A DNA stretch of 64,000 nt from Paludibacterium yongneupense DSM 18731 (GCF_000422925.1 NZ_AUGZ01000023.1:34781-98780), one strand, 5' to 3'; positions 8,210-19,477 are shown, numbered from the stretch's first letter. Notes: generated by a model not told the origin, from the letters alone. Translations and numbers: made by a program.

Positions 8210-9988
8210 ATGACCGCGTCTGTACAGTACCGAATCCAGCCCATTTCTCTTGAAGCCCATCTGTTCGACGTGACGGTGACGGTTCCCCGTCCTGCGAAGA
8301 AGGGGCAGGTTTTCTCGCTGCCGGCCTGGATTCCCGGCAGCTATATGATTCGTGAGTTCGCGCGCCATATCGTGCGGCTGGAAGCGACGTCGGACGGTCG
8401 CCCGGTGGGGGTGAGCAAGCTCGACAAACACAGCTGGCAGGCCGACCCGGTCAAGGGCGAACTCAGCCTGCACTATCAGGTCTATGCTTTCGACCTGTCG
8501 GTGCGCGGCGCCTATCTCGATACCCGACGCGGCTTTTTCAACGGCTCAAGCGTGTTTGTGCAGGTGCAAGGTTATGAAGCCTCGCCGTGCGAGGTCGAGA
8601 TTGTCGCCCCCGCCGGGCGGGGCGAGTGGCAGGTCGCGACCAGCCTCAAGGCGCGCGAGGTCGGGAAAAAAACCGGGTTCGGACGCTATCGCGCGCAGAA
8701 CTACGACGAACTGATCGATCACCCGGTCGAGTTGGGTGCCTTCACCCGCGTCACGTTCCGCGCCTGCGGTGTGGCGCACGAATTCGTGGTCTCCGGCGAG
8801 TTCAGCGCCGATCTGAAAAGGCTCACGCGCGACGTCAAGAAAATCTGCGAGTGGCAGATCCGCCTGTTCGGCGAACCCGCGCCTTTCGATCGCTATGTCT
8901 TCATGCTGTTCGTGGGCAAGGATATCTACGGCGGGCTCGAACACCGGGCCTCGACGGCCCTGGTGGCCAATCGCAACGATCTGCCGCAAGCCGGTGTCAA
9001 GGAGATCGGCGACGGCTATCTGCGCCTGCTCGGGCTGATCAGCCACGAATATTTCCATAGCTGGAACGTCAAGCGCATGAAGCCGGCTGCGTTTGCTCCC
9101 TACGACCTCGCGCGCGAGGGGTATACCCGCCTGCTGTGGGCATTCGAGGGCGTGACGTCGTATTACGACGATCTGGCCCTCGTGCGCAGCGGCGTCATCG
9201 ACGCCGATCGCTATCTCGGCTTGCTCGCACAGACCATCACCGGCGTCGAACGCACGGCAGGCCGGCGCGTGCAGACGCTGGAAGAGGCCAGTTTCGACGC
9301 CTGGATCAAGTATTATCGCCAGGATGAAAACAGTCCCAACAGCCTCGTCAGCTACTATACCAAGGGGGCGCTGGCCAGCCTGGCGCTGGATTTGCTTATC
9401 CGGCGCGAGACGGCCGGCTCGCGCTCGCTGGACGATGTCATGCGCCTCGTGTGGGCCAAATGGCGACGCGACGGGCAGGGGCTGGCCGAAGACGAATGGG
9501 AACGGCTGGCGGAAGAAGCCACCGGGCTCGATTTGAAGCCCTTTTTCGATCGCGCCTTGCGCACGACCCAGGACCTGCCGCTGGCCGAGTTGCTGGCGAC
9601 GCAAGGCGTCACGCTGGCTTTCGACTCCGCGGCGACTGCCACGGACAACGGGAGCGTCGGTGCCGCCGACCTCACGCGCCCTGCGCGGCCGACCCTGGGA
9701 GTCAAGACGGCGGCCGACGCACTGGGGCTGCGGCTGACCCATGTCCTGGATGGCTTGCCGGCCCAGGCCGCCGGCTTGTCGGGCGGCGATGTGGCGATTG
9801 CCGCCGGGGGGTTGCGTGTCGCCGACGCCGACTCGCTGGCGGCTCGTCTGGTGATCGGCAGCAAGCTCAAGGTGCATGCTTTCCGGCGCGACGAACTGAT
9901 GACTTTCAATGTGGTGCCGGTCGCGGCGCCGCAGGATACATGTCGCCTGAGCCTGGCCCAGGGCGGCGCCGGCTGGCTCAAACAATGA
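8210..9988 (+). CDS. M61-family metallopeptidase with C-terminal PDZ domain
   Basis: 592 residues from ATG 8210 (MTASVQYRIQPISLE). An N-terminal beta domain is followed by the gluzincin active site HEYFHSWNVKR near residue 283, with zinc-binding HExxH and a downstream WAFEGVTSYY that supplies the third-ligand Glu, as in glycyl aminopeptidases. Residues about 500-570 form a PDZ-like domain (LGLRLTHVLDGLPAQAAGLSGGD). No signal peptide is evident, so it is probably cytoplasmic. M61 enzymes remove N-terminal small residues from peptides. The gene lies 57 bp upstream of pepN on the same strand, giving a small peptide-turnover cluster. Confidence 0.9.
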   Translation: MTASVQYRIQPISLEAHLFDVTVTVPRPAKKGQVFSLPAWIPGSYMIREFARHIVRLEATSDGRPVGVSKLDKHSWQADPVKGELSLHYQVYAFDLSVRGAYLDTRRGFFNGSSVFVQVQGYEASPCEVEIVAPAGRGEWQVATSLKAREVGKKTGFGRYRAQNYDELIDHPVELGAFTRVTFRACGVAHEFVVSGEFSADLKRLTRDVKKICEWQIRLFGEPAPFDRYVFMLFVGKDIYGGLEHRASTALVANRNDLPQAGVKEIGDGYLRLLGLISHEYFHSWNVKRMKPAAFAPYDLAREGYTRLLWAFEGVTSYYDDLALVRSGVIDADRYLGLLAQTITGVERTAGRRVQTLEEASFDAWIKYYRQDENSPNSLVSYYTKGALASLALDLLIRRETAGSRSLDDVMRLVWAKWRRDGQGLAEDEWERLAEEATGLDLKPFFDRALRTTQDLPLAELLATQGVTLAFDSAATATDNGSVGAADLTRPARPTLGVKTAADALGLRLTHVLDGLPAQAAGLSGGDVAIAAGGLRVADADSLAARLVIGSKLKVHAFRRDELMTFNVVPVAAPQDTCRLSLAQGGAGWLKQ

Positions 9989-10045
9989 AACAGCGAACCC
10001 CGCCCCGCCGTGCGTCACGAGCGCGCGGCGCCGGCGTTTACCACT

Positions 10046-12679
10046 ATGAGTAAATCCATGGCCCAGCAACCGCAAATCAAGTATCTGAAGGACTATTCCG
10101 CACCGGCATTCCTGATCGACCGGGTGGATCTTAAATTCGATATCCAGGACGACATCACTCGCGTGCAGTCGCGCCTGGTGGTCAACCGCAACGACAAGGC
10201 GGCGGCAAGCCGGGAACTCGTGCTGTCCGGCAGCGCACGACTGACGTCGCTGACGCTGGACGGCGAACGGCTCGCCGCCGGGCGCTACCGGCTGGAGGAC
10301 GAGACGCTGGTCGTGAACGAGGTTCCCGACAGTTTCATCCTGGAGGTGGAAACCGAACTGGCACCGGCGGCCAATACCAGCCTGATGGGCTTGTATGCGT
10401 CGAACGGCAATCTGTTCACCCAATGCGAGCCGGAGGGGTTCCGCAAGATCACCTATTACCTCGACCGGCCTGACGTGATGGCCCGCTTTACCACCACCAT
10501 CATTGCCGATCGCCAGAAATACCCGATTCTGCTCAGTAACGGCAATAAGGTGGGAGAAGGCCTGAGCGACAAGAAGCGGCACTGGGTAAAGTGGGTCGAC
10601 CCCTATCGCAAGCCATCCTATCTGTTCGCCATGGTGGCCGGCCGCCTGTCGGCGCTGAAGGATCGTTTCGTCACCATGCGCGGGCGTGACGTGGCCCTGG
10701 AAATATGGACCGAACCCGCCGATCTGGACAAGGCGCGCCATGCGATGGAGTCGCTCAAGCGCGCGATGGCGTGGGACGAGCACCGCTTCGGCCTGGAGTA
10801 CGATCTCGATATCTATATGATCGTCGCCGTCGGCGACTTCAATATGGGGGCGATGGAGAACAAGGGGCTCAACGTCTTCAATACCAAATATGTGCTGGCG
10901 CGGCAGGATACCGCCACCGACACCGACTTCGAAGGTGTCGAGCGGGTGATCGGGCATGAGTACTTCCACAACTGGACCGGCAACCGCGTCACGTGCCGCG
11001 ACTGGTTCCAGCTGTCGCTGAAGGAAGGATTGACCGTTTTCCGGGATCAGGAATTCAGCTCGGACATGACCAGCGCGGCGGTCAAGCGCATCGAGGATGT
11101 GAAGGGGCTGCGTGCGATGCAGTTTCCGGAGGATGCGGGCCCGACCGCACACCCTATCCGGCCTGACAGCTATATAGAGATGAACAATTTCTACACCATG
11201 ACGGTGTACGAAAAAGGGGCCGAAGTGGTGCGCATGTACCAGACGCTGCTCGGCCGCGACGGTTTCCGCAAAGGGCTGGATCTGTATTTCCGCCGCCACG
11301 ACGGCCACGCGGTGACGTGCGACGACTTCCGCGCCGCGATGGCCGATGCCAGCGGCGTCGATCTCGATCAGTTTGCGCTATGGTATAGCCAGGCGGGCAC
11401 CCCGCGTCTCGACGTCGTCGGCGACTACGATGCCGAAGCGCGCGAATACCGCTTGACCGTGCGCCAGTCCTGCCCGGCGACGCCGGGCCAGGACGTCAAG
11501 CTGCCGTTCCATATTCCGCTGGCGCTGGGTCTGGTCGGCCGCGACGGTCGCGACGTGCCGTTGACGCTGGCCGGCGAGCTCGAGGCCGGCGCGGGCACGC
11601 GCGTGCTGGACGTCAAGGCGGCCGAGCAGACCTTTACCTTTGTCGATATTGAATCGGAGCCGGTGCCATCGCTATTGCGCGGTTTTTCCGCCCCGGTCGA
11701 GCTTTTCTTCGACTGGAGCGACGAAGCGCTGACTTTCCTGATGGCGCACGATAGCGACAGCTTCGCGCGGTGGGAGGCGGGGCAGACGTTTGCCCGCCGT
11801 CTGTTCCTGCGACTGATCGGCGATGCGGAGCAAGGGCGCGAACTGGCGCTGCCGCAAGGCTTCGTCGCGGCTTTGCATGCGATTCTGAAAGACCATGCCG
11901 CCGACCCCGCATTCAAGTCCCTGATGCTGGCGCTGCCGGGCGAGGCCGAGATTCTCGAGATGGTTACCGTGGCCGATCCCGCGCTGATCCACCGCGTGCG
12001 CGAGTTCGTCCTCGCGCAACTGGCGCTGCAACTGCGTGCCGAGTGGCGCGAAGCGTACGATCTCAACCTGACGCGCGAGTATCGCCCGCAGGATGCCGGC
12101 CGCCGTGCATTGAAGAACCACGCGCTGGCGATGCTGTGCCGCCTTGCCGATGCCTGGCCGCTGGAAACGGCGCGCGAGCAGTGCATGAAGGCCGACAATA
12201 TGACCGATCAGCTCGGCGCCCTGCTGGCCTTGCGCGATCGCGACGGCGAAGAACGCAGCGACTGCCTCGATGCGTTCTCCGAGCGCTGGGCGGGGGATGC
12301 GCTGGTGATGGACAAGTATTTCTCTCTGCTGGCATCCAGCCAGATTCCGTGCACGCTTGAGCACGTCAAGTCGGCGCTGTCGCATCCGGCGTTTTCGCTG
12401 AAGAACCCGAATAAGGCGCGTGCGCTGCTCGGCGCCTTCGCACGCAATATGCCGCATTTCCATGCCGCGGATGGCAGCGGTTATCACTTCCTCGCCGATC
12501 AGGTGCTGGCGCTGGATGCGATCAATCCGCAGGTTGCGAGCCGGGTGGTGCAGGCATTCAATCGCTGGAAGAAGCTGGAGCCGGGGCGGCAGGCGCTGAT
12601 GAAGGCCGAACTGGAGCGTCTGGCTGCGGCCGAGTTGTCGCGCGACGTGTACGAAATCGTTTCCAAAAACCTGGAGTGA
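10046..12679 (+). CDS. pepN: Aminopeptidase N (M1 family)
   Basis: About 877 residues from ATG 10046 ([17 protein letters not shown]); ATG 10058 is an alternative, and the frame's upstream ATG at 10010 is less likely. It contains the M1 exopeptidase motif GAMEN and the zinc site [11 protein letters not shown] with the Glu about 19 residues downstream ([12 protein letters not shown]). The length matches bacterial PepN of the E. coli type. The enzyme is cytoplasmic and removes N-terminal residues from peptides in the last steps of protein degradation. The oxygenase gene follows within 20 bp, so the two may be co-transcribed. Confidence 0.96.
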   Translation: MSKSMAQQPQIKYLKDYSAPAFLIDRVDLKFDIQDDITRVQSRLVVNRNDKAAASRELVLSGSARLTSLTLDGERLAAGRYRLEDETLVVNEVPDSFILEVETELAPAANTSLMGLYASNGNLFTQCEPEGFRKITYYLDRPDVMARFTTTIIADRQKYPILLSNGNKVGEGLSDKKRHWVKWVDPYRKPSYLFAMVAGRLSALKDRFVTMRGRDVALEIWTEPADLDKARHAMESLKRAMAWDEHRFGLEYDLDIYMIVAVGDFNMGAMENKGLNVFNTKYVLARQDTATDTDFEGVERVIGHEYFHNWTGNRVTCRDWFQLSLKEGLTVFRDQEFSSDMTSAAVKRIEDVKGLRAMQFPEDAGPTAHPIRPDSYIEMNNFYTMTVYEKGAEVVRMYQTLLGRDGFRKGLDLYFRRHDGHAVTCDDFRAAMADASGVDLDQFALWYSQAGTPRLDVVGDYDAEAREYRLTVRQSCPATPGQDVKLPFHIPLALGLVGRDGRDVPLTLAGELEAGAGTRVLDVKAAEQTFTFVDIESEPVPSLLRGFSAPVELFFDWSDEALTFLMAHDSDSFARWEAGQTFARRLFLRLIGDAEQGRELALPQGFVAALHAILKDHAADPAFKSLMLALPGEAEILEMVTVADPALIHRVREFVLAQLALQLRAEWREAYDLNLTREYRPQDAGRRALKNHALAMLCRLADAWPLETAREQCMKADNMTDQLGALLALRDRDGEERSDCLDAFSERWAGDALVMDKYFSLLASSQIPCTLEHVKSALSHPAFSLKNPNKARALLGAFARNMPHFHAADGSGYHFLADQVLALDAINPQVASRVVQAFNRWKKLEPGRQALMKAELERLAAAELSRDVYEIVSKNLE

Positions 12680-12696
12680 GCGCGCGAGGGAGTGCG

Positions 12697-13311
12697 ATGA
12701 CGGCGGATGCGTTCGGTACGATGCTGGAGCCGTTCGCCGAAAACGGTTTCCAGGTGTTGCCGGGTTTTCTCGATGCCGCCGTCTGCCGGATGCTCGATGC
12801 CGAGTGCGAGGCGCTCGTCGCGGCCGGGGGCTTTCACCCGGCCGCCATCGGCCGCGCCGGCGGGCGGCGGCACGATAGTGTCGTGCGCTCCGACCTGGTG
12901 TCCTGGCTGGACGGCGCGAGTCATCTGCCCGGACAAGCCGCGTATTTCGAGCGTATGGAAGCGTTGCGCGCCGAGGTGAACCGCAGCCTGTACCTGGGGC
13001 TGAACGGCTTCGAAGCGCATTTCGCGATCTATCCGCCCGGTGCGTTCTATCGGCGCCATCTCGACCGCTTTCGCGACGACGACGCGCGCACGCTGACCGC
13101 CGTGCTCTATCTGAATCCCGGCTGGCCGGCCGATGCCGGAGGACAGTTGCAGGTCGAGCTCGACGGCGGCAGCGTATCGGTCGAGCCGGAGGCGGGGACG
13201 CTGGTGCTGTTTCTCTCCGATCGCTTCTGGCACCAGGTTCTTCCCGCCACGCGGCCACGGCACTCGATTACCGGCTGGTTTCTGCGCCGCAATGCGGCAC
13301 TGTGCTGGTAG
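12697..13311 (+). CDS. 2-oxoglutarate/Fe(II)-dependent oxygenase (prolyl-hydroxylase type)
   Basis: 204 residues from ATG 12697, which follows an AGGGAG site; an in-frame GTG at 12676 overlaps the pepN stop and is less likely. The double-stranded beta-helix motif is clear: RRHLDRF gives His-x-Asp, FWHQVLPA gives the distal His, and RHSITGWF gives the Arg that binds 2-oxoglutarate. The family hydroxylates protein side chains or small molecules using oxygen and 2-oxoglutarate. The substrate is unknown. Bacterial members of this size (P4Hc-like) are often near translation or housekeeping genes. Confidence 0.85.
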   Translation: MTADAFGTMLEPFAENGFQVLPGFLDAAVCRMLDAECEALVAAGGFHPAAIGRAGGRRHDSVVRSDLVSWLDGASHLPGQAAYFERMEALRAEVNRSLYLGLNGFEAHFAIYPPGAFYRRHLDRFRDDDARTLTAVLYLNPGWPADAGGQLQVELDGGSVSVEPEAGTLVLFLSDRFWHQVLPATRPRHSITGWFLRRNAALCW

Positions 13312-13342
13312 AATCGCGCTAAACAGATAAAGGGGCAGGACA

Positions 13343-14434
13343 ATGTCAGGCAATAGTTTCGGCTTGCTATTTTGTGTGAGCTCGTTCGGCGAGAGCCATG
13401 GGCCGGCCATCGGTTGCGTGGTCGACGGCTGCCCTCCGGGGATGGCGCTGAGCGCAGAGGATATTCAGCACGATCTCGACCGGCGCAAGCCAGGCACCAG
13501 CCGTCATGTGACCCAGCGGCGCGAAGCGGATCTCGTCGAAATCCTGTCCGGCGTGTACGAGGGCAAAACCACAGGTACCCCGATTGCCTTGCTGATCCGC
13601 AACACCGATCAGCGCTCGCGCGACTATGGCTCCATCGCGTCGACATTCCGCCCCGGTCATGCCGACTACTGCTACTGGCACAAATACGGCGTGCGCGATC
13701 CGCGCGGCGGCGGGCGCTCTTCGGCGCGCGAGACGGCGGTGCGGGTCGCGGCCGGCGCGATCGCCAAGAAGTGGTTGCGTGAACATTTCGGCGTCGAGAT
13801 CCGTGCCCACCTGACCCAGATCGGGACGATCGCCATCCCGTTCCGCAGCTGGGACGATGTGGCTGGCAATCCTTTTTTTGCCGCCGATGCCGCGATCGTG
13901 CCGGAACTCGAAGCCTATATGGACAGCGTGCGCAAGGATCTCGATTCGGTGGGGGCGCGTCTGCGCGTGGTGGCGAGCAAGGTTCCGGTCGGGTGGGGCG
14001 AGCCGGTGTTCGATCGTCTCGATGCGGACATTGCGCATGCCATGATGGGGATCAATGCCGTCAAGGGGGTCGAAATCGGTGCCGGCTTTGCTGCTGTGGC
14101 GCAGCGCGGCAGCGAGCATGGCGACGAATTGACGCCGCAGGGCTTCGCCAGCAATCATGCAGGCGGCGTGCTCGGCGGCATATCGACCGGGCAGGACATC
14201 GAAGTCAGTATCGCGATAAAGCCGACATCGAGCATCGCCACGCCCCGCCGTTCCATCGACCTGGAAGGCCGGGAGGTGACGATGGAGACCCATGGCCGGC
14301 ACGACCCCTGCGTCGGCATCCGCGCGGCGCCGATCGCCGAGGCGATGCTGGCCCTGGTGCTGATAGACCATGCACTGCGCCATCGCGCCCAGTGCGGCGA
14401 TGTCAGGGTCGCGACGCCGCGTATCGCCGGCTAG
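13343..14434 (+). CDS. aroC: Chorismate synthase
   Basis: 363 residues, normal length. Diagnostic segments are [20 protein letters not shown] (signature 1, N-terminal), [20 protein letters not shown] (signature 2, near residue 130) and [13 protein letters not shown] near residue 275. The FMN-dependent enzyme converts 5-enolpyruvylshikimate-3-phosphate to chorismate, the last common step of aromatic biosynthesis. An AGGGGCAGG ribosome site precedes the ATG. The stop codon overlaps the galE stop on the opposite strand within the palindrome CTAG. Confidence 0.98.
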   Translation: MSGNSFGLLFCVSSFGESHGPAIGCVVDGCPPGMALSAEDIQHDLDRRKPGTSRHVTQRREADLVEILSGVYEGKTTGTPIALLIRNTDQRSRDYGSIASTFRPGHADYCYWHKYGVRDPRGGGRSSARETAVRVAAGAIAKKWLREHFGVEIRAHLTQIGTIAIPFRSWDDVAGNPFFAADAAIVPELEAYMDSVRKDLDSVGARLRVVASKVPVGWGEPVFDRLDADIAHAMMGINAVKGVEIGAGFAAVAQRGSEHGDELTPQGFASNHAGGVLGGISTGQDIEVSIAIKPTSSIATPRRSIDLEGREVTMETHGRHDPCVGIRAAPIAEAMLALVLIDHALRHRAQCGDVRVATPRIAG

Positions 14435-15450
14435 TCGTCGGGATAGCCGTCCGGGTTGCCCTGCTGCCAGCGCCAGCTGTCGCGGCACATCGCATCCAGA
14501 TCGTGTTGCGCGCGCCAGCCGAGCACCGCGTGCGCGAGCGAAGGGTCGGCATAGCTGCAGGCGATGTCGCCGGCGCGGCGTCCGACGATCCGGAACGGGA
14601 TCGCGCACCCGCTGATGCGGGAGAACGCGGCGACCATTTCCAGCACCGAGTAGCCGGTGCCGGTTCCCACATTGAGCGTCTGCACGCCGGCCTCGCGTTC
14701 GAGCGCTTGCAGCGTCTTGACGTGGGCGGCGGCCAGATCGACCACATGGATGTAATCGCGCACCCCGGTTCCATCCGCGGTCGGGTAGTCGCCGCCGAAA
14801 ATGTTCAACTGTTCCAGTTTTCCGATCGCCACCTTGCTGATATACGGCAGCAGGTTGTTCGGCGTTCCGTGAGGGTCTTCGCCGATCAGCCCGCTTTCAT
14901 GCGCGCCGACGGGATTGAAATAGCGGAGCAGCCCGATGCGCCATGCCGGCTCGGCTGCGGCCAGGTCGCGCAGCATCAGCTCCATCATGTATTTGCTGCG
15001 GCCATAGGGATTGGTCGGCCCGAGCGGAAACGACTCGGTGACGGGGACGGTGTGCGGATCGCCATAGACATTGGCCGAGGAACTGAATACCAGACGCCGG
15101 ACGCCGGCACGGCCCATGCACTCGAGCAGCGTCAGGCTGCCGCTGATGTTATTGTCGTAATAACGCAACGGTTCGCTCAGCGACTCGCCGACCGATTTCA
15201 GACCGGCGAAATGAATGACGGCGTCGATGGCATGCGTGGCGAACAGGGTGTCCAGCGCCACGCGATCCCGGATGTCGCCACGATGGAACAGCGGTTCGCG
15301 GCCGGCGATGCGGGCGACCCGGCGCATGGCTTCGGGCTTGCTGTTGCTGAAGTTGTCGAGCGCGACCACCTGATGCCCGGCGGCAAACAGCTCGATGCAG
15401 GTATGCGTTCCGATATAACCGGCGGCTCCGGTGACCAGGATGGTTGCCAT
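14431..15450 (-). CDS. galE: UDP-glucose 4-epimerase
   Basis: 339 residues. The N-terminus [16 protein letters not shown] is the NAD-binding GxxGxxG of short-chain dehydrogenases. The catalytic [11 protein letters not shown] supplies YxxxK near residues 150-154, and [10 protein letters not shown] supplies the active-site Ser. The usual family text is SSSATVYG, so Thr is replaced by Asn here, a mild oddity. The enzyme interconverts UDP-glucose and UDP-galactose for polysaccharide synthesis and galactose use. It is convergent with aroC (3' ends overlap by 4 bp) and monocistronic. Confidence 0.96.
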   Translation of the reverse strand: MATILVTGAAGYIGTHTCIELFAAGHQVVALDNFSNSKPEAMRRVARIAGREPLFHRGDIRDRVALDTLFATHAIDAVIHFAGLKSVGESLSEPLRYYDNNISGSLTLLECMGRAGVRRLVFSSSANVYGDPHTVPVTESFPLGPTNPYGRSKYMMELMLRDLAAAEPAWRIGLLRYFNPVGAHESGLIGEDPHGTPNNLLPYISKVAIGKLEQLNIFGGDYPTADGTGVRDYIHVVDLAAAHVKTLQALEREAGVQTLNVGTGTGYSVLEMVAAFSRISGCAIPFRIVGRRAGDIACSYADPSLAHAVLGWRAQHDLDAMCRDSWRWQQGNPDGYPDD

Positions 15451-15529
15451 GGCGTCTTTAAGCTCCGCAAAAAAGCTGATTAACGGATTCTATCAGATTC
15501 CATGTTGCAAGCATGATGACATTGTCGAT

Positions 15530-16768
15530 TCAGCCGGGCGTCGATCGCCTTCCCAGCCAGTCGAGCATTCCCTCGGCCGCGTGGCGTCCGCTGGCGAGGC
15601 AGGCCGTCAGCAGATAGCCGCCGGTCGGCGCCTCCCAATCCAGCATTTCGCCCGCACAAAACACGCCCGGCCGCGCGAGAAGCATCAAGCCGGGGTCCAG
15701 AGCCGCGAAGCGCACCCCGCCGGCGCTGCTGATGGCTTCGTCCAGCGGCCGCGGCGCGGTCAGGCGCAAGGGCAGGCACTTGATCGACTCCGCCAGCCGG
15801 CCCATATCCTGAAAATCGTCCCGCGACAGGCACTCGCGCAATAGCGATGCCTTGACGCCTTCGATACCGGTCTGACGGCGCAGATGATTCGCGATCGAGG
15901 CCGAAGCCCGCGGTCGACCCAGCTCGCCTCTCAGCCGCGCGAGGTCGCGGTCGGGAGCGAGATCGAGATAGAGCGTCGCCGAACCTTCGGCCTCGATGCG
16001 GTCGCGCAAGGCCGCGGACAGCGCGTAGACCAGGCTGCCTTCTATCCCGCCGGCGGTGATCACGCACTCGCCGCGGCGCCAGTTTTCGCCATCCGGGCTG
16101 GCGGCCACCGACTTGAGCGGCGCGCCTGCAAAACGCGAGCGCAGGACTTCGCTCCAGCCGATATCGAACCCGCAGTTGGCCGGTCGCAGCGCGGCGACGT
16201 CGATGCCGTGTCCGCGCAGCAGTCCGACCCAGGCCCCATCGCTGCCGAGCTTGGCCCAGCTGCCGCCGCCCAGGGCGAGCAAGCACGCGTCGGCCGAATG
16301 GACGGTCTCGCCGTCAGGGGTCGCGAAACGCAGCGCGCCCTGCGGGGTCCAGCCTTGAAAACGGTGGCGGACATGCAGCACGAGTCCGGCCTCGCGCAGG
16401 CGCTGCAGCCAGGCGCGCAGCAAGGGCGCGGCTTTCATCTCGACCGGGAAGACGCGCCCCGAACTGCCGACAAAGGTGTCGATACCGAGCCCATGCACCC
16501 AGTCGCGCACTGCCTGCGGACCGAAGCGCTCGAGCCAGGGACGTATATGGGCCATGCTGGCGCCATAGCGCGCGACGAAGGCGGCGTAGGGTTCCGAATG
16601 GGTGATGTTCATGCCGCCGACGCCCGCCAGCAGGAATTTGCGCCCTGGCGAGGGCATGGCGTCGTACAGGTCGACCGCGGCGCCCTGCGCGAGCAGCACT
16701 TCGGCGGCCATCAGGCCGGCCGGGCCGCCGCCGACGATGGCAAGGCGTGGAGAGGAGAGGTCGGGCAT
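15530..16768 (-). CDS. BaiN/YhiN-type flavoprotein (HI0933 family)
   Basis: 412 residues from ATG 16768 (MPDLSSPRLAIVGGGPAG). The FAD-binding GGGPAG with VLLAQGAAVDLYDAM occupies residues 11-42, followed by GRKFLLAGVGGMNITH, characteristic of the HI0933/YhiN/TIGR03862 family. The C-terminal FAD contact FCAGEMLDWEAPTGGYLL is intact. The family contains NAD(P)H- and FAD-dependent reductases of mostly unknown substrate; the bile-acid enzyme BaiN is one relative. The gene is monocistronic. The frame extends upstream to 16861 but the extension lacks the family start. Confidence 0.88.
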   Translation of the reverse strand: MPDLSSPRLAIVGGGPAGLMAAEVLLAQGAAVDLYDAMPSPGRKFLLAGVGGMNITHSEPYAAFVARYGASMAHIRPWLERFGPQAVRDWVHGLGIDTFVGSSGRVFPVEMKAAPLLRAWLQRLREAGLVLHVRHRFQGWTPQGALRFATPDGETVHSADACLLALGGGSWAKLGSDGAWVGLLRGHGIDVAALRPANCGFDIGWSEVLRSRFAGAPLKSVAASPDGENWRRGECVITAGGIEGSLVYALSAALRDRIEAEGSATLYLDLAPDRDLARLRGELGRPRASASIANHLRRQTGIEGVKASLLRECLSRDDFQDMGRLAESIKCLPLRLTAPRPLDEAISSAGGVRFAALDPGLMLLARPGVFCAGEMLDWEAPTGGYLLTACLASGRHAAEGMLDWLGRRSTPG

Positions 16769-16873
16769 GGTCGCAATGCGGAGAAGTTGGGGCAAGGCCG
16801 CAATTATAAGGGATAGCGGCGCCTTGCGGCGGATATCGGGCAGAGTCCCGGTGCGGCGCACCGGGAGCGCCGC

Positions 16874-18310
16874 TCAGTGCTTCAGCATGATATGGCGGAT
16901 GCAGCTGTAGTCTTCCAGCGCCGAGATCGACAAATCCTTGCCATAACCGGAGTGCTTCATGCCGCCATGCGGCATCTCGCTGAGCAGCATGAAGTGGGTA
17001 TTCACCCAGGTGCAGCCATACTGCAACTGTGCCGAGACCCGCATGGCGCGGCCGGCATCGGAGGTCCACACCGAACTGGCCAGGGCGTAATCGGAATCGT
17101 TGGCCCAGGCGACGGCCTGCATCTCGTCGTCGAACGGCGTTACCGACACCACCGGTCCGAACACCTCGCGCCGTACGATTTCGTCGTCCTGCCGCGCGCC
17201 GGCGAGTACCGTCGGCAGATAGAAGAAGCCCGGGCCTTCCACGACGGCTCCGCCGGCGACAACGTCGATATGGGCTTGTTGCGCGGCACGCTCGACGAAG
17301 CCGGCTACCCGATCGCGCTGGCGCCCTGAAATCAGCGGCCCCATTTCCACGCCTTCCCTATCCTGCCGGCCATAGCGGATCGAGGAAACCGCATGTCCGA
17401 GATCGGCGACAAAGCGCGCGTATACGCCTTTTTGCACATACAGGCGGCAGGCGGCAGTGCAATCCTGACCTGCGTTGTAATAGCCGAAGGCACGGATGGC
17501 TTCCACCGCCGCCTCCAGATCGGCATCGTCGAAAATGATGACCGGCGCCTTGCCGCCGAGCTCAAGGTGCGTGCGTTTGAGGGTGGGGGTGGCGGCTTCC
17601 AGCACCCGCTGCCCGGTGGCGATATCGCCGGTGATGGAGATCATGCGCACCTGCGGTCGGGAAATCAGCGTTGCCCCCACGCTGGCACCGTTGCCTAGCA
17701 CCAGATTGAACACCCCGGGCGGAAAGAGGGCCGCCGCGAGCTCCGCGAGCTTAAGCGCCGACAGCGGTGTCAGTTCGGAAGGCTTCAATACCACGGTATT
17801 GCCTGCCGCCAGCGCCGGCGCCATTTTCCAGGCTGCCATCAACAGCGGATAGTTCCACGGCGCGATGGAGGCGACGACACCGAGCGGGTCGCGCCTGACC
17901 ATGCTGGTATGTCCGGCCAGGTACTCGCCGGCCAGGGCCCCGGTCTGAGCGCGCACCGCGCCGGCAAAAAAGCGGAAAACATCGGCCACCGCCGGCAGTT
18001 CGTCGTTCAGTACCAGATGATGGGGTTTGCCGCAGTTGAGCGATTCCAGCTGCGCAAATTCGGGCGCGTGTGCATCGATCGCATCGGCCAGTTGCAGCAG
18101 CATGCCGGCCCGTTCGCGCGGGGGGGTTCTGCCCCAGGCCGGGAAAGCCGCCTGCGCCGCCGCGACGGCTTCCTCTACCTGGGCGGGCGAGGCCGAGGCG
18201 ATTTCGACGATCAGCCCGCCAGTGGCCGGGTCGAGGATGCGTTCCTTGTCGCCCTGTCCGACGACGAAGTCGTCACCTATCAACATCCGGGTATTCAATG
18301 GGTGTTCCAT
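16874..18310 (-). CDS. patD: Gamma-aminobutyraldehyde dehydrogenase (PatD/YdcW type)
   Basis: 478 residues from ATG 18310, with GGAG correctly spaced upstream. Aldehyde dehydrogenase motifs are present: [30 protein letters not shown] with the catalytic Glu, and [15 protein letters not shown] with the nucleophilic Cys. TAACRLYV and the ending [15 protein letters not shown] resemble the YdcW/PatD subgroup. It would oxidise 4-aminobutanal to GABA in putrescine breakdown using NAD. The gene is not next to a putrescine transaminase here. The exact aldehyde is inferred from subfamily resemblance. Confidence 0.85.
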   Translation of the reverse strand: MEHPLNTRMLIGDDFVVGQGDKERILDPATGGLIVEIASASPAQVEEAVAAAQAAFPAWGRTPPRERAGMLLQLADAIDAHAPEFAQLESLNCGKPHHLVLNDELPAVADVFRFFAGAVRAQTGALAGEYLAGHTSMVRRDPLGVVASIAPWNYPLLMAAWKMAPALAAGNTVVLKPSELTPLSALKLAELAAALFPPGVFNLVLGNGASVGATLISRPQVRMISITGDIATGQRVLEAATPTLKRTHLELGGKAPVIIFDDADLEAAVEAIRAFGYYNAGQDCTAACRLYVQKGVYARFVADLGHAVSSIRYGRQDREGVEMGPLISGRQRDRVAGFVERAAQQAHIDVVAGGAVVEGPGFFYLPTVLAGARQDDEIVRREVFGPVVSVTPFDDEMQAVAWANDSDYALASSVWTSDAGRAMRVSAQLQYGCTWVNTHFMLLSEMPHGGMKHSGYGKDLSISALEDYSCIRHIMLKH

Positions 18311-18494
18311 GCTCGCTCCTCGGTACGGGTCGTCAGCGACAAGAATGGGCGCTGCCGTCATCGGCAGTGCGTCACGGCAATGGCCGGTGGCAGCAAAGTG
18401 TGCGCAAGTATCGTGCCCGGCCCGTATCGATGCCCGCCACAGGACCGGGTGAGTTATCATTTTGCCATCGCGACCCTCACTCAAGTGGATCACC

Positions 18495-19226
18495 ATGCTG
18501 CTTCTTGGAATCGATCTGGAAACCGGGGGGGCTTTCAATGTCCCGCTGGAAAAGAATTTCATCACCGAAGTCGGGCTGGTGCTGTGGGATACCGATTTTG
18601 CACAGCCGGTCGATATTGTTTCGCTGCTGATCAAGTCCGAGCATGCGGTCGCCCCCGAAGCGGCCGAGTACACCGGCATCAGCGACGAGTTGCTGAACCG
18701 CCACGGCCGTCCCGCCGATATCCGCACCTTGCAGCCGATCGCCACGCTGATGAAGGAAGCGGACTATATCGTCGCTCACAACGGGCGCGAGTTCGACCGC
18801 CCGCTGCTCGAGGCCCTGTTCAGCCATTTCGGGCTCAAGATGCCGGCCACGCCGTGGCTGGACACCCAGTTCGACATCGATTATCCGCGCAGCTGCGTGA
18901 GTCGCAGCCTGATCTATCTGGCCGGGTTTCACGGCATGGTGAATCCGTTCCAGCACCGGGCGGTGACCGATGTGCTGACCATGTTCACCATTCTGGCGCG
19001 CTACGACATCGAACATGTGATTGCCAACAGTCAGCGCAAATGGCTGGTGGTGCAGGCCAATGTCAGCTACGAAGAGCGGGAGAAGGCCAAGGAGAAAGGC
19101 TTTCGCTGGCAGAGCGACGGTGGTCGCGTTTATGAAAAATGCTGGGTTAAGCGTATCCGCGAAGATCATCTGCCCGCGCTGCAGAGCGCGTGCGAGTTCA
19201 ATCTGACCGTGCTCGAACGACGCTAG
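18495..19226 (+). CDS. DnaQ-like 3'-5' exonuclease (DEDDh)
   Basis: 243 residues from ATG 18495 ([12 protein letters not shown]). Exo I is DLETGG (metal-binding D and E), Exo II is [13 protein letters not shown] and Exo III is [10 protein letters not shown], where H-x4-D marks the DEDDh subgroup. The C-terminal third ([13 protein letters not shown], then CWVKRI) looks like an added small domain also seen in 3'-5' exonucleases of this size. It would degrade single-stranded DNA or RNA ends. It is divergent from patD with about 180 bp between them and is not a polymerase epsilon subunit by length. Confidence 0.85.
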   Translation: MLLLGIDLETGGAFNVPLEKNFITEVGLVLWDTDFAQPVDIVSLLIKSEHAVAPEAAEYTGISDELLNRHGRPADIRTLQPIATLMKEADYIVAHNGREFDRPLLEALFSHFGLKMPATPWLDTQFDIDYPRSCVSRSLIYLAGFHGMVNPFQHRAVTDVLTMFTILARYDIEHVIANSQRKWLVVQANVSYEEREKAKEKGFRWQSDGGRVYEKCWVKRIREDHLPALQSACEFNLTVLERR

Positions 19227-19232
19227 ATGTGT

Positions 19233-19442
19233 CTAGGCCGTGCCAGCCGCGCGTTTGGGCCGGAAAAACTGGCACGACTGTCCCGAAGCGTCCACCACGT
19301 CAAAAATCGGCGCGCGCCGGCTTTTGAAGTTCATCGCACGGCAGGCGTAAGCGAAGCGGGCGTCATGGGTGATGTAGTAGTGGGCGCAGCGGCGGCAAAG
19401 CGGCGCTGCTGCGCCCGTGGCGATGTCCTGCGGCAAATCCAT
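19233..19442 (-). CDS. Small CxxC protein of unknown function
   Basis: 69 residues (MDLPQDIATG...). The core PLCRRCAHYYITHDARF is followed by YACRAMNFKSRRAPIF and SGQSCQFF, so four Cys in a CxxC-x14-C-x(23)-C pattern could bind a metal. I recall short betaproteobacterial proteins with the same HYYxTxDxRxxxxCRAxxFKS text, often mislabelled as uracil-DNA glycosylase, but no function is established. A GGAG lies only one base before the ATG, so the TTG two codons later, 7 nt from the site, might be the real start. It lies in the same direction as the modA-like gene, 35 bp downstream of it. Confidence 0.7.
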   Translation of the reverse strand: MDLPQDIATGAAAPLCRRCAHYYITHDARFAYACRAMNFKSRRAPIFDVVDASGQSCQFFRPKRAAGTA

Positions 19443-19477
19443 TCTCCGTAGCGCGCGGCGCCTGCCGCGATCGCCGT

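Noticed and set aside
8546..11308. Continuous 920-codon frame on the minus strand opposite the M61 and pepN genes
   Set aside because: It is the antisense shadow of two well-supported GC-rich genes and has no family text; such shadows are common here.
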